Positions 51,962 through 63,254 of a stretch of 64,000 nucleotides of DNA are shown here, piece by piece. Location of the stretch: assembly GCA_963970005.1 (NCBI GenBank), contig CAXAMN010001237.1, positions 417,194 through 481,193 of the forward strand, written 5' to 3'. The number at the start of each line of letters is the position of its first letter. The first letter of the stretch is position 1. The notes beneath the pieces were generated by a model. It had not been told where the DNA came from and ran no database searches. It saw nothing but the letters and a program-made list of their open reading frames with translations. The translations under genes and the position numbers were made by a program. Source of the stretch: Durusdinium trenchii (taxonomy: Eukaryota > Sar > Dinophyceae > Suessiales > Symbiodiniaceae).

Positions 51962-52107
51962 GCAAGACCTGCTGATAGATCTTCTGGGTAAGCATCTGGG
52001 CCAGGAGGTTTGGATGTCAATAGAAACCATGGAAACCAATCGTTGCCCACTGCACTTTACGGGTTTCAGCGACTCAGTGGAACTTGCAAACTTCTTCCAA
52101 GGCTGAC
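51905..52107 (+). CDS. Exon-like frame in duplication (copy 1)
   Basis: A plus frame reads SEELENPRLQDLLIDLLGKH, then LGQEVWMSIETMETNRCPLH, ending ELANFFQG and TGA. The same protein end occurs at 53,391-53,553 behind a different start (MEKHLRLQDLLIDLL). Conservation of the frame in both copies and protein-like composition support coding. The upstream border is not fixed, and an acceptor near 51,900 is likely. The family is unknown, and the N-terminal part looks helical. Confidence 0.4.
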
Positions 52108-52309
52108 ATTGCACGGACAAAGTTGCTAAAGCCAGCAAAAGGATCAGCAATCTTGATCAAATTCCTTCACTTGGCTTGACAAAGACTCGAACCTGCAACA
52201 GAATTGTCTTGAAATCTTGTGGCACTGCGGAAAGTTCCCTTGACTCGTTCCTTTAGGACCCGGTTAATTTTCAGGCAAGAAGCCTTCAGTGTTTCTGCGA
52301 ATCCTTGGC
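51962..52309 (+). repeat. About 345-bp direct duplication, copy 1
   Basis: Begins at 'gcaagacctgctgatagatc' and ends at 'tgtttctgcgaatcc'. Nearly identical to 53,408-53,748 except for a few small indels ('tgtggcac', 'ttcctttagg'). Confidence 0.93.
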
Positions 52310-53390
52310 ATAAATCATCAGACATCACTCCGTCACTCCATCACACACTACCACAGCAAGGCCCACCAACACAGCAACAATCCCACCATCCGCAAGGCCC
52401 TCGTACCGAACTTCCGCAGCCACGTTCCCACCCCGAGCAACGTTGCGATCATCTCGGCACTCAAAGCGATCGAAAAACAGCTGCGTTTTGACACGAAGCA
52501 AAGAGCTATCAACATCGACAGGAACGAGGGCCCTGTCGTCTGTTTTCTTTCTGTTCAGTCTGTCCTCTGGCTGAGGCGCTTTCCCCTTTTGGCCTGGAGT
52601 CACTGTAGTCTCTTCAGCCGATTCAAGCAAGTGTTTTGGGCACATCATGATTCTTGAAACGGCGTTGCAACACTTTGCGGAACATCCCGACGAGCTCACC
52701 GCGCTGCCATAGCCATCGACGGGAATCCGCCTTTCTGCCGCAGGAGTCAGCCTGTCAAACATGCTTGAACACATCCTTTCAAGTTGGAAGCCACATATGC
52801 AGGGCATTATTTGGCAAGTGAATGTTCCATGAACGCAAGCTTGAAGACCAACGACATGACCGACTTTGAGCACGTTGGGATGATGCTTTTCGGCTCCACA
52901 TGCACCACATGCGTGGCAAACCTCAGACTCGAGAGCCGGCACGAGACGCGAGCCGGCCGCGCGCCGGCCGGCACGCGACGCGGGCCATTTGGTGCGAAAG
53001 GCGGTGCGGATCGGAGACTCAAAGGCCTGGGACAGCTGCAAAACACCCCTGATCAACACTAGAAAACAATGCGGAAAGCTCCAAGCTCTTCATGACTCCT
53101 GTCTCTGTCCACATGGCTGAGCTCTCTGCACCACCGCGTGGCACCCGAAGCTCAAATGGCGCTCTCTCAGAGTGGTCATGTTGTCAGGTCGTTTCTTTCC
53201 CGTATTGTTTGGGAGGTCAAAAATGGTCAAAACCTGGAGCCCTGGTCCACCATGGGGTCAAAACGACCTTTTAGGTGGGTCAGAGCGCCACGTGCGCACA
53301 CGTGCGCCTGCCTGTGCGGCCGTCGCAAAGGCCACCGCAAAGGGCAACTCAAGCAACCCACAAAGAGTCCGAGAAGTGCATTCGTGCTAT
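52310..53390. other. Spacer between the duplications, unassigned
   Basis: Opposed frames: minus 52,325-53,059 (244 codons) and plus 52,289-52,657 (122 codons). The plus one holds SNVAIISALKAIEKQLRFDT and looks more protein-like. A palindromic G/C cluster 'gagccggccgcgcgccggcc' lies near 52,951. None could be named. Confidence 0.3.
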
Positions 53391-53553
53391 GGAGAAACAT
53401 CTTCGACTGCAAGACCTGCTGATAGATCTTCTGGGTAAGCATCTGGGCCAGGAGGTTTGGATGTCAATAGAAACCATGGAAACCAATCGTTGCCCACTGC
53501 ACTTTACGGGTTTCAGCGACTCAGTGGAACTTGCAAACTTCTTCCAAGGCTGA
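53391..53553 (+). CDS. Exon-like frame in duplication (copy 2)
   Basis: From ATG 53,391 the frame reads MEKHLRLQDLLIDLLGKHLG and continues identically to copy 1 up to ELANFFQG and TGA at 53,551. The duplication starts inside codon 7, so the first residues differ between copies. An earlier plus frame (53,275) overlaps out of register. The product is unknown. Confidence 0.4.
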
Positions 53554-53748
53554 CATTGCACGGACAAAGTGGCTAAAGCCAGCAAAAGGATCAGCAATCT
53601 TGATCAAATTCCTTCACTTGGCTTGACAAAGACTCGAACCTGCAACAGAATTGTCTTGAAATCTTGCACTGCGGAAAGTTCCCTTGACTCGGTCCTAAAG
53701 GGACCCGGTTAATTTTCAGGCAAGAAGCCTTCAGTGTTTCTGCGAATC
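53408..53748 (+). repeat. About 345-bp direct duplication, copy 2
   Basis: Counterpart of 51,962-52,309, 1,446 bp downstream in the same orientation. Confidence 0.93.
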
Positions 53749-54514
53749 CGAGCCGAGCAGTGTACGCCTGTCTTTTCTTTCGCATAGTGTGCCATAGTAT
53801 TCTCAGAGGACAAATGTCATGCTGGCAAATGGCAACTCCTTCAGATCACTTCTGAGGCAAAGACCGGCAGACCGGTCTTTTTCTCCTGTTTCGGTCTCAG
53901 TCACTGACTGCGGGTGGAGCGCATATGTTCATCACACAAACGCGCATTCTCAGGTTCAAGGCTTCAATGGACAGAAGATTGGAAGACTCCACTGAAGCTG
54001 AAAATGGTCTTCAGTCTTCTTATCTTAAGGAACTGAACTTCCCCGAAGTTCTCTTCGGAGTCTCTCAGTACTGAAGCCAACAGGTGACGGAGTGGAATGA
54101 GTGAATTGACGGGCGGCGGAGGCATTGACCAATACCAACTGAGTGCTGCGATCCCTTTGACTGGAACTTTCTTCTGCAGCAAAGCCTGGATGACGTTTCT
54201 TCTGAATTGGATCCTCTGCAAAGGTTCTCTTATCCTCAACTCAACTCATGAGAAATCCTGAATGCAAGTCTCAAATGATTGGCGGCCAGCTTCGATTCCG
54301 ATGTTTGCCATCTGCACTCAACTGCACTTGCTCATGCCTCGACGTTTGCATCGACGTTGCGAGAGGTCGAGGTTGCTCTGCACTCAACTCGCGAGTGTCG
54401 ACCAGGCCAGGGCCGCTGGTTGGGTGCGTGTGGGGAATGCGATGGCCGCACGAACAAAAAGCAGCTCATCCGTCGAGCCGCAGCTCATCAGTTCATTTCA
54501 CTTCCAATCTTCCA
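53749..54514. other. No gene assigned
   Basis: Several short frames (minus 53,964-54,239, plus 54,248-54,541) without motifs. A small inverted word pair 'agaccggcagaccggtct' is at 53,861. Confidence 0.35.
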
Positions 54515-54515
54515 G

Positions 54516-55015
54516 CGATGGCCTCCAACCTATATAAATAAGTGTCATGTTCAATCTTCCAGCGAATGAACAATAGGTTCGAGATCCAATCACCTCACTT
54601 GCACAACTTGAAGCGAGTAAGCTTGTGGCATGGGGCAGCTAGAAGGTCGAAAGGACTTGTGAAAAGCGACGCAGCTGGAAGAGATCTGAGGTGAAGTTCA
54701 GGTCCGCAACAATGGTTCTACACTCCGCAAAATGGGATCAGTGGCAGTGAGGTCGAACATGGTCGAATTCCTTCGTCCAGTTTTGCGCAACGACACTCCG
54801 AACAATGCCAATGTCCGCGCTCTGAACAAGGCGCCGATCCGATTGGTTGGGCGGAAAAAGAAGCGACAGAAATGGGAGGAAAAGCTTTGAATTCGACGTC
54901 TCATCGATGTCTTCAGATGGTTCGGAGTCTGATTTTCGCATGCAATGGCTTCCAAGCATTTCCAAGCTAATAGCGATCGCCTCCAAGCTACAAGCGATGG
55001 CCTCCAACGTTCAAA
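54516..55015 (+). repeat. GCGATGGCCTCCAAC repeats, scattered
   Basis: 'agcgatggcctccaacctat' at 54,515. Around 54,945-55,012 are 'caatggcttccaagc', 'gcgatcgcctccaagc' and 'gcgatggcctccaac'. The minus frames covering this DNA (for example 54,738-55,007) read the repeat and are not called genes. Confidence 0.75.
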
Positions 55016-55075
55016 AGGCTTCCTGCATTCGCAATGTTCAGGATGGGCATCGCGAGGGTTGGGTGAAAGTGCCAA

Positions 55076-55712
55076 ATGGACATCGCAAAGTCGGTTTGCT
55101 TCAAAACTAGGCCCAAGCCGGGAGTCTTTGGCGTACCATTGGCACACAAGGGATTACAAGGGCGTGCCGGTAGAGCTGGAGGTGTGACAGAGTGGCGGTG
55201 TCGCAGAACTCCGAAGGAAGCTTGCAGGCGGCCTTTGGACCTGGGCGTCGTTTCTGCGACCCTCTGCCTTTTGCAACTGTTCCCCGTCCCTTGGGACAAA
55301 ACGGTGACACCGGAGAAGCGGCCATTAAAGACGGCCGAGGTTCTCGGCGGTGCTCGCGTGCTTCGTTTCTCCGCACGAAGCGGTCGGGGCGACGGGATGG
55401 TCGAGCGGTGGAACGGTGGTGTCTCCAACTTTGCATTGGAGTGGGATGCACATTCAGTGTGGACACGTCCCCAACCCGAGCGACTCTCGGCCGAGACACG
55501 ACCGGCGGACCGGTGTGAATCCCCTCTCCGTGCGGAATCCCCTCTCTTTCAGGTGGCTGGGGTTCCCGAAGCACCTGGAAGCTGCGTCCCCTGGTCCAAA
55601 TGCCCTCGGCAAAGCAATAGATTGCAATCCCCAAAGACAGAACCCACACAGGTTGGTGGAGAGTAGGGTCTGAAACCGTACAGCAACGCATTGATGCAAT
55701 TTTGCCTTCCAC
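55076..55712. other. G/C-rich block open on both strands
   Basis: Plus 55,076-55,666 (196 codons) and minus 55,107-55,712 (201 codons) cover the same DNA, and further frames overlap. Composition is Arg/Pro/Gly-rich in every frame. The block is similar in style to 42,513-42,760 and 44,400-44,560. It is probably a G/C-rich dispersed repeat and not a gene. Confidence 0.35.
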
Positions 55713-55934
55713 ATACCGCGAAAGAGCCCGTTGTCAACTTGGCACTTTTCGCTGCACCTCGCGTTCACAGGCCTTGCGTAAAGCAAGGAGCAAAGTCCAC
55801 ACCCTTTCAAGCATTTTCTCCAGTCTCTCCACCCAAAACAGACACTACAAGACCAAACAAGCAACACATAGGCCTGCAACAGAACTCAGGGTTCGCAGCT
55901 CTTGCAAAGGGCCACAACATTAAAGGCTTGCACC

Positions 55935-55976
55935 TACTTGCGATGGCCTCTAACCTACTAGCGATGGCCTCCAACA
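55935..55976 (+). repeat. GCGATGGCCTCCAAC repeat pair
   Basis: 'gcgatggcctctaac' and 'gcgatggcctccaac' separated by 'ctacta', giving the peptide LAMASNLLAMASN in one frame. Same spacing as the pair at 20,275-20,310. Confidence 0.85.
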
Positions 55977-56152
55977 TAACTGTGCCACAACATTCATTAA
56001 AGGCTTGCTATCAGTTGGATTGAAAATGAAGCAATCAGCCCCACGATGGGAGCAACACTTCGGCTGGCCTCTTTGAATGTAAAAATACCGCGTTGTGTTT
56101 CAGGACGTGTCCACCCGATCTGGCGATCGGACGAATCACTGGACGGCCAGGT

Positions 56153-56162
56153 NNNNNNNNNN
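56153..56162. other. Assembly gap (10 N)
   Basis: Ten N. True size unknown. Confidence 1.
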
Positions 56163-58885
56163 TCATCGACCCTCAGTTGGGAGCAACCCCAGAAAAAGTG
56201 AAGGCAAAACCCATGGGACTCCGACGCAAAGCCCGAGTTCTGTGCAGGGAGGTTTGCAAATCCAACGGGTTTCTGCGCAGACCCTGAACGAACTCAGTGT
56301 CTCTTTCTTTCGGGACTCAACACGGAACAGCAGCTCAGTAGGTGATGGCAGCTCCGAGCAGTGGTTTCTTCGTCTATTCCACTGGAGACCAGTCACACAA
56401 AGGATGCACTGAGCTTGGATGAACAAAGGATGGTCTTCCAGCAAAGCTAGAGCTTCCGCCGTCGGACGTGCGAAAAGGTGCTGAGATGTCTTTCCTTTAA
56501 ACAGTTCCATTCTAAAACACTTAACCTGAGTTGAGCTCGCGCTCACGTCAAGACCTTCTTTGGCGCTACGTCACCTCGACGAGGGATGGAGGTGACCTCA
56601 AATGGCGAAGCGCAAGCAGCGGAGGCTGCGGATGGTTGGAGTCGGTTGATGTGGCCGAAGTGACCTATATATAGAGATCCTTAGAATCTATGGAACATGG
56701 ACGAAAACTGGGAAGGACATGGACTGCACATCAAAAGGCTTCCCGCTCCCGAGTCCGAGACTACACCTGGTAGCGTCATGTCCTCGTACACGCAGCGTGA
56801 GCCAAACAGAACACCCTCAGTCGACCCATCACCCGACGCCATGTGTTGGCCCGCGGTCGCGTCCTCCAGCGCTGCGGTGTGCATCGCAGTGTGCCTCGCG
56901 GTGTGCTCCACGTGCCCGGTGGACTCAGATGCGAAGTCGAAGCGCGACTCCCAAGTGACGCACCGCTAAACAACTCCATACACCGTGCAAGTGATGTGAG
57001 GTACCGTCTTTGTGAAGGCGGACCGGCGGACCACGCGGATCGTGTGGGATGGGACCTCGGTCTTCAGCGAGAAGGATGGAAAAAGGGCGTCTAGAACGAC
57101 GGGCAGTGGCTCAATGAGCTTTCCACTCAACCAGTGCAGCTTCTATGATGAACTTCACGCACAACCAACTCTGGCACGGACGTTTCAGACACTTTAACAT
57201 CACACGCACGGACGCTTCAGACAAGAAGCATGCCCGATACTTCATGATACTTCTCACGTTAGATAAGTGATTTGCCGATGATCAACGTTGCCTTCCACGG
57301 TGTTGTTCTTTTTGAAGCTGACACAACTTCTCCATGGCCAGTTCAGTCTCAGCAACTTCAGGTAGATCAGTCTCGTCCTCAGGACGTCGGGACGTCCGGA
57401 TGCGTTGACGCTCGCCGATCGCAGGCGATGGAGGCAGAAGGCCCAAGACCTTCTTTTGACACTGAGTCTTATGGAGTGTGCGAGTGATTGCCAGCATTGT
57501 TTTTCGTTGCACAACAAGGAACAAGTAACGAAAAAAGGCGGACATTGGAAGCCAATTCGAGGTGAAACTCAGGACCCATCTCAGACACCTCACCTTCAAG
57601 GGGTCTAGAACTCAAGGCCACAACAATCAACTGCTTGATCGTGCAAATTCACCAACTGCCCATTCACCTCGCAAGGTTCGTCCCTGTGGCTTTTCTACCT
57701 TGCTTTCAAAAACTCGTGACCTGACCGCCTGACCACCTGACCGGCGAAAAACCACAAGGCTGGCCGAAACACGCAACAAATCCACATAACACTCGATGTG
57801 GGGAGCGTTGTGGACCCATGTAGACCTCTTTTGACCAAACACCAAGGACGAACCAAGGAACCCAAGGACCTTCCCCTTCCCCTTCCTCGGGCCAGCGGCG
57901 CTCGGAAGTGCGGAGAAAGTGCTGACCAGTGAGAGCCTGCACCTGCCTAGCAGTGAGGTGTCTTCATCATGTCCAGTCCCAAACTAGGTCCCAAACTGCT
58001 CAATAAGTAAATAGTATAATAAATAAAAGACAACACAATAATAGAAAGCCACATCATAAGACATTCAATCTTTCTGAAAAGTGCATTGAAAAAACGGTGC
58101 GATCATCCTACAAACAACTCGGCATTCTTGAGTTCATGCATTTCGCCAGCTATCTTTGTGTTCATATGTTTTCTTGTATTTCTTATTCCTTCGTTCTTTA
58201 TATCAACTGCTGCAAGCTGCGCTGGAGAACGGCAGAGATCAGTGTCGGGTTCTCCAAGACAGGTGCAGCAGTGGTGCTGGGGGCACCTTACAACAAACCG
58301 ACATTTTGCAATGCACTGTCAGTGCCAAGTGCAACACATGTGCAACAATGTGCATAGTCACTATAGTTGTATTCGTTGAATGCACTAGCTCCAGTCCCCG
58401 CCTGGTTCAGGCCGCATCGAAATCCCAAGAGAGCCTAAAGCCTAAAGCAAAACTAGGCCCTTCACTGAACACCCTGGTGAAGAAAAAAAACTGTCAAAGT
58501 AAACGTAAACTTGTGTTTTTGTCTTCGTCCGTGTCGTGGGTGGTCTTCGCAAATCTACAGCTGTCCGTAGGTTCAGGAACTCCTGACCTTGAGCAATCAG
58601 CAATCAGCAGCAATGCCGGAGAAGGAATCAAGGGCCACAAAATACATCAAAATACAAGTTTGGAGAACAACACCAGCAACAAATAGCACTGATCAAAGAG
58701 TTCCTCATCAACCTTGTGGCTGCCACTCCGTTTCATTCCAAGAAATTCTCTTCGAACATTGTCGACCCAGACAAGAATATCATATCTGTGACAGGGACCC
58801 CTTGGTATCCTTGGCTTGCGCAAAAGACCCACCTCTGCCTCAAGTTCAATGCCACTTAATAATTCAATAGTTTAAAGGGAACCAA
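56163..58885. other. No gene assigned
   Basis: The longest plus frame is 58,156-58,686 (176 codons), whose first 15 codons are hydrophobic (CSYVFLYFLFLRSLY) but whose remainder has no domain. Near 57,718 there is 'gacctgaccgcctgaccacc', a short degenerate repeat. Other frames up to 127 codons lack motifs. Confidence 0.3.
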
Positions 58886-58900
58886 CATCGGCAAAACCCG

Positions 58901-59365
58901 GTGGTGAGAGAACTGTCCGTTCGGGGCACCTTTCGCCTGTCCCCTGTCAGATGCGAGCGAAAAAGCGGTGACCCACACGGTTTATTCAAATTGGTTACTA
59001 GTAAGGCACTTGTTACTAGAAGCGATGCACTTGTTCCTAGTAGCTTCTTGTTACTTGTTTGTTCGCAGAGGCATCGTCCAGTCTTTCCGGAATTTCGGAG
59101 GCATGGGAGGCCGATGAGGAAAACGACCCACTTGCCAAAGCCATCCGCACCGGGTGCAAAAACAACCAAGGACAAAGAGATGACCGAGAGACGACAATCG
59201 AAATGGCAAGCCCTGGAATTGGACAAAGTTCACATTGATCATCTTCGAGCCTCATCTTGGATGGCAAATTTTCTAGGACTCCAAAATATGAACGGCGTGG
59301 GTGCTCTGCGTGCACGCCTCAACCTACAGAGTCCACCAAGGACAGCAACACAGCGGCCGCTTTAG
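58901..59365 (+). other. Doubtful ORF, unknown
   Basis: A 154-codon plus frame. The middle is built on degenerate 'gttactagtag' repeats (58,993-59,060). The later part reads TTKDKEMTERRQSKWQALEL then HIDHLRASSWMANFLGLQNM, which is protein-like. Opposite-strand frames overlap. It could contain one exon near 59,150-59,330. Confidence 0.25.
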
Positions 59366-61799
59366 GGACAATTTTTGCCTCTTCAGAGGTGCCACTCTTT
59401 TGCTCCTCAACTGGGGAGGGGTGAGCCGCTGCTGGAACATTGAGTGTGAAGAGGCCGCTGCAATTGCGACAACTCTATCCTGAGATGGGAACGCGACTCG
59501 CAGGCCCAACAACGCGTGTGAGTAGGGCCTGAAGGGAGGAAGGAGGAAGTTGGAGCGTGGATCGTCGTAGGATACGAACCCCTCAAACGGCGAACGGCCT
59601 CTAAGGACGGTACGCAATGGATTTAGGGTTCAAACTGGTCACCAGATTCAGCTTCACCTGCCAGCTTGCTAAATGAACAAAGGATAACAGAAGGAGAGTG
59701 ACTGAGAAAAAAGTGGACTTGACTCTACACTGTGAAATTGGAGAACTCTAGTCTTGGATTTGTTCTCCAGGAACGGGGAATGTAAAAAAGAACCGGTTAG
59801 ATTCACCCCTGAAACATGCCTCAAAAAATCGCCAGGCAGCCAGGTTTGATGAACCTTTTCCAACCGGTTCAACGTCCCGTGAGGCGAAGGGCACCGGTTG
59901 GCCGGAAGGTGCTCGATCTTTGCTAACTGAAGAACCATTCTTTAACTTCACTGGCCTCTGAATAGGTTTTTGAGGCCAGTGCCCGATACCAAGATCCGAC
60001 CAGTTGCTCATTGGAAGGCATGAAACCCGGACACGCATGTTCAGCGTGCACTGTCGGTGAACAGCGATGTCAGATGCTAAAACAATTGTACTTCGCTGAA
60101 AAAACTGATCGGTAGGACAATCTATTCCCAGTACTATTAGCCTTTTCCAAAATTAGTGCTACAAAGCCGAGTGGAGTGGCCACTTTTGAGCCTTGGAGCT
60201 TTTAGAAGCTACTCCCGGTACTAGATGTGTGCTCTAAAATTGCAAATTCCAATCTGTTCATCTCCTTTTCCCTTTCCTTTTCATTTCCTTCTCCTGTTCC
60301 TATTGCTTTTCTTTGCTGTTTCCTTTCCTTCTTCTTGCATTTTGTTCCTTTATTCCTTGACCTATCTCTCCATATTCGCCTACCCCGGGGCGAACACAAG
60401 GGGGAGCGTGTCAAGAGGAGCGGATCTCCTTTTTCAGGTGTTCTTGGAGGCCCATCCAACGCGCAAAGAAGTGTTGTTGTTATATAGTGAATTCCAAACT
60501 GGAGAACTTTAATCGCATCCCTAAGGAACAACACGGACAGAGAGGAAATATGCTATGAAATCATATGAAATGACCATTATTCTGAGAATTCTAGAATAAA
60601 CTGTGCAGGGATTGACTTTCAGTGTGTATGCGTGGGTGCTTGCTGTGCGCGCGGGGTTCTGCAGGTGTACAACTTATCTTAGAACTTATATAAATTCAGT
60701 GACTCGGTCTACAGCTGCAAACACCAAGGACTTGTGGGCCATTTGGTTGCTTAAAAACAGAACATGTTGAAGATCTCACTCCGCCCGAACAGTCAGAATT
60801 AACAAATTGTCTCTATAGGATTCTGGTGAACTTAATTGGTTTTGCAGCGAACATGCCAAACAAATCTGTGTGCATGTGCGCAGGAGTCATGTGGCCAAGT
60901 CTTTGGCGATGGCGAAACAGTTTGCCAAAGTGAACCCGAAAAACCGGGTTCGTGAACTTTGGAAGCAAATGGACCTGCCTTTAGAGCCTTGATTGAATAA
61001 TGATTTGCGCAATCTTTCGCAACCTGATCCAACCATTTGTTTCATTTTAGTGAGATGTCGCTGGTTTCAATTAAAGCATGTTTGCTGACACAAGGAACCG
61101 GCCTACAAAAATTTGCCGTTGACAGCCCGGCCGTGCGGAATCCGATATCGTTTAAAAACAACAACCACTTTTTGGGACTTAGATGGTGAGCTCTCTCCAG
61201 GGACGAACTGCACAGCTGTGGACTGTCACCCCCGAATGTCGCGGCGAACCCCTTAAATGCCTTCTTTGGCTCCAGAAGCTACTCCAAGAAATAGATTCAT
61301 ATATTATAGGATTGACAGACTTCGTTTCTTATCTTCTTGTGTTTCTTGCTGCATTTTTTTTGCCCTTTTACTCACTTGTTTTCTATTGTTTGCTCTTTCG
61401 CCTCAAACGTGCCACATTAAGCGCTACCACCAAACCCAAAAAATAGAATATTGCAAAACACATCGTAGACGCAAGAAGGCGCAAGGGCAAACGACAGAGC
61501 CTTTCAACATAATACCACGGTTTAGAACACCCTCCATACGAAACATATGTATATACGCCCTTTTTTTGAGTCACAAAAGGGCTGCAGTATGTCATCTGTA
61601 CACCTAATGATGTTGACAATGCAATGTACACAAGCTCTGGTCTAAGTGGCAAATGGTTCGCACTCCTTCTTGGCGAGGTGAGACTTCAAAATCCTTCTTT
61701 GAGCTCACTTTGCCACCATAGTCCACTTTATCTTATTCAAATCTTGTTTCTTTTTTCTCTTCTGGACTTACTCATTGTTTCCAGGAACTGGGTTCCTAG
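59366..61799. other. No gene assigned; pyrimidine tract inside
   Basis: 60,240-60,350 is a T/C-rich tract ('cctttccctttcc' type) read as Phe/Leu/Ser-rich frames. A hydrophobic run in a plus frame near 61,290-61,400 (FVSYLLVFLAAFFLPFYSLV) could be a membrane segment but lacks gene context. Confidence 0.35.
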
Positions 61800-62890
61800 A
61801 GAATGTTGGCATTGCATGTGATACATCTGGATGTCCTCTCATCCCGACTGCAATCCAACAGTTCTCGATATTTATCCAGCTTCTGGTTGTCCTATTCCCA
61901 ACAATTAGTGATGTCTCTCTGCAAGCTGCTGTACCATAGCTTCAAATCGACCACATACTTGGTTTGCCTGCGCTGTGTCATAACCTTGCCGGATTGATAG
62001 TTCTCTATTTCCTGGATTGAATCTTCTGTGTAGGGTCCCTCTGTTGGGTTTGCTCCATCCATAGCTGCTTGCAACATTAGCTGCTGTCCAAAGACAAACC
62101 TGCTGTTGCCTGCATGTCTTCTAAGCTCCTTCTGGCTGAGTAGTGTGCTGCAATCATCTCACTCAACATGTCATACACACTAATAGCTTCTGAAGTTGGT
62201 GTTTCTCTCTGTACTGGCATAGTCTCTCAGTAGTTCTATTCCATGTCTCTCATCTTTATCATCTCTGATCATACCTGCCATTTCTGCTACTTGTCTCTCT
62301 ATCTCATCTGTCCAGGATGGGGTTTATTCCCAGGATTCCCAAGAGCGTTTCGCAACATAATAGTATTGCTCATCAGAGGTTCTTTCCACTCTACCATTGA
62401 CCTCCTCAATTCGCCTTTCATTCTCTTGGTTAGCTCCTCATAGAAGTCTGTCATATAGCGATTGGTATGAGCAAAACCTGTTTATAGATTCTGAAGATCA
62501 CAAAAGCTCATGGCTGCAAAACCAATAATGTTGAACGCAATAATCATGACAATCCAAAATTTCATTCCCCATTGGATTTCTTCACTGCGTCCATTTCACA
62601 TTGGACGTTGTCTTCTTTCAGGGATGCTTCTGTAACCATTGGCTGCAAGCCCTCAAAAGCAACCATTCTGACTCAATTCTGACAATCTTTTTTTGGCAAT
62701 GCACACTCCCCCACTCTGACTTGATCTTCACTGTGCCAATAGCCAAAAGGGTTCGTGAAATATCTGATCCTTTGTCCTCCAAGTGGCTGTGTATTGATGT
62801 CTGCCATGTTGCCACCTGTTGGTACTTGCACCATCTTGAAACCTTTTCTGTTCTGAATCCAAGGCAACTTTCCATCTAAGTGTCTCACTT
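61800..62890 (-). pseudogene. Copia-type retrotransposon, decayed 3' end
   Basis: On the minus strand from 62,888 the frame reads VRHLDGKLPWIQNRKGFKMV, then QVPTGGNMADINTQPLGGQR. This is the characteristic end of a Ty1/Copia RNase H domain, where the consensus runs H-x-D-x-R/K-x-L-W, then V-P-T-x-x-N-x-A-D-x-x-T-K/Q-P-L. Downstream pieces in shifted frames (RRIEEVNGRVERTSDEQYYY, DEIERQVAEMAGMIRDDKDE, YDMLSEMIAAHYSARRSLED, AMDGANPTEGPYTEDSIQEI) form the charged C-terminal extension. Stops and at least three frameshifts break it. The reverse transcriptase, integrase and gag parts that should lie at higher coordinates are absent, so the copy is 5'-truncated at about 62,890. No LTR pair was identified. 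Confidence 0.8.
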
Positions 62891-63254
62891 TTCCAACTCC
62901 TCTCTGTCACAAGTTGGCGCGCACGTGATGAATCTGTGATCCCCCATCCCTATTAAGGGGGGGCGGGCCCCAGTTTCTTTTCCCAATGAAAATACACCAG
63001 TGACCCGCCACATGGTCAGCGCCCCGGTTTCTTTTTCGCGCTGTTGGGGATTTTGTCTTCTTCTGTGGATGTGACATCCTGGCGGCCGGGCATTTGCGCT
63101 GAGCGTGAAATATGCACAAACCTGAGAAGCTGCAAAACGAAAGCCAGCGCTTCCCTTTCTCGAGAACTGCGCGTCGAAGCATAGGATAGAAAGGTAGGTC
63201 TGCACCCTAGATCCACCATCCCACTCCATTTTCTTTCATTTCTCTACGGCAGCT
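62891..63254. other. No gene assigned
   Basis: Lies between the Copia fragment and the inverted-repeat element. The word 'cctgagaagctgcaaaacga' (63,121) is close to the reverse complement of 5,447-5,471, so it may belong to the same mobile family as the element at 5.1 kb. Confidence 0.4.

Noticed and set aside
52325-53059. 244-codon minus ORF as a gene
   Set aside because: It is the longest ORF on the right side but is antisense to a more protein-like plus frame and carries no motif.
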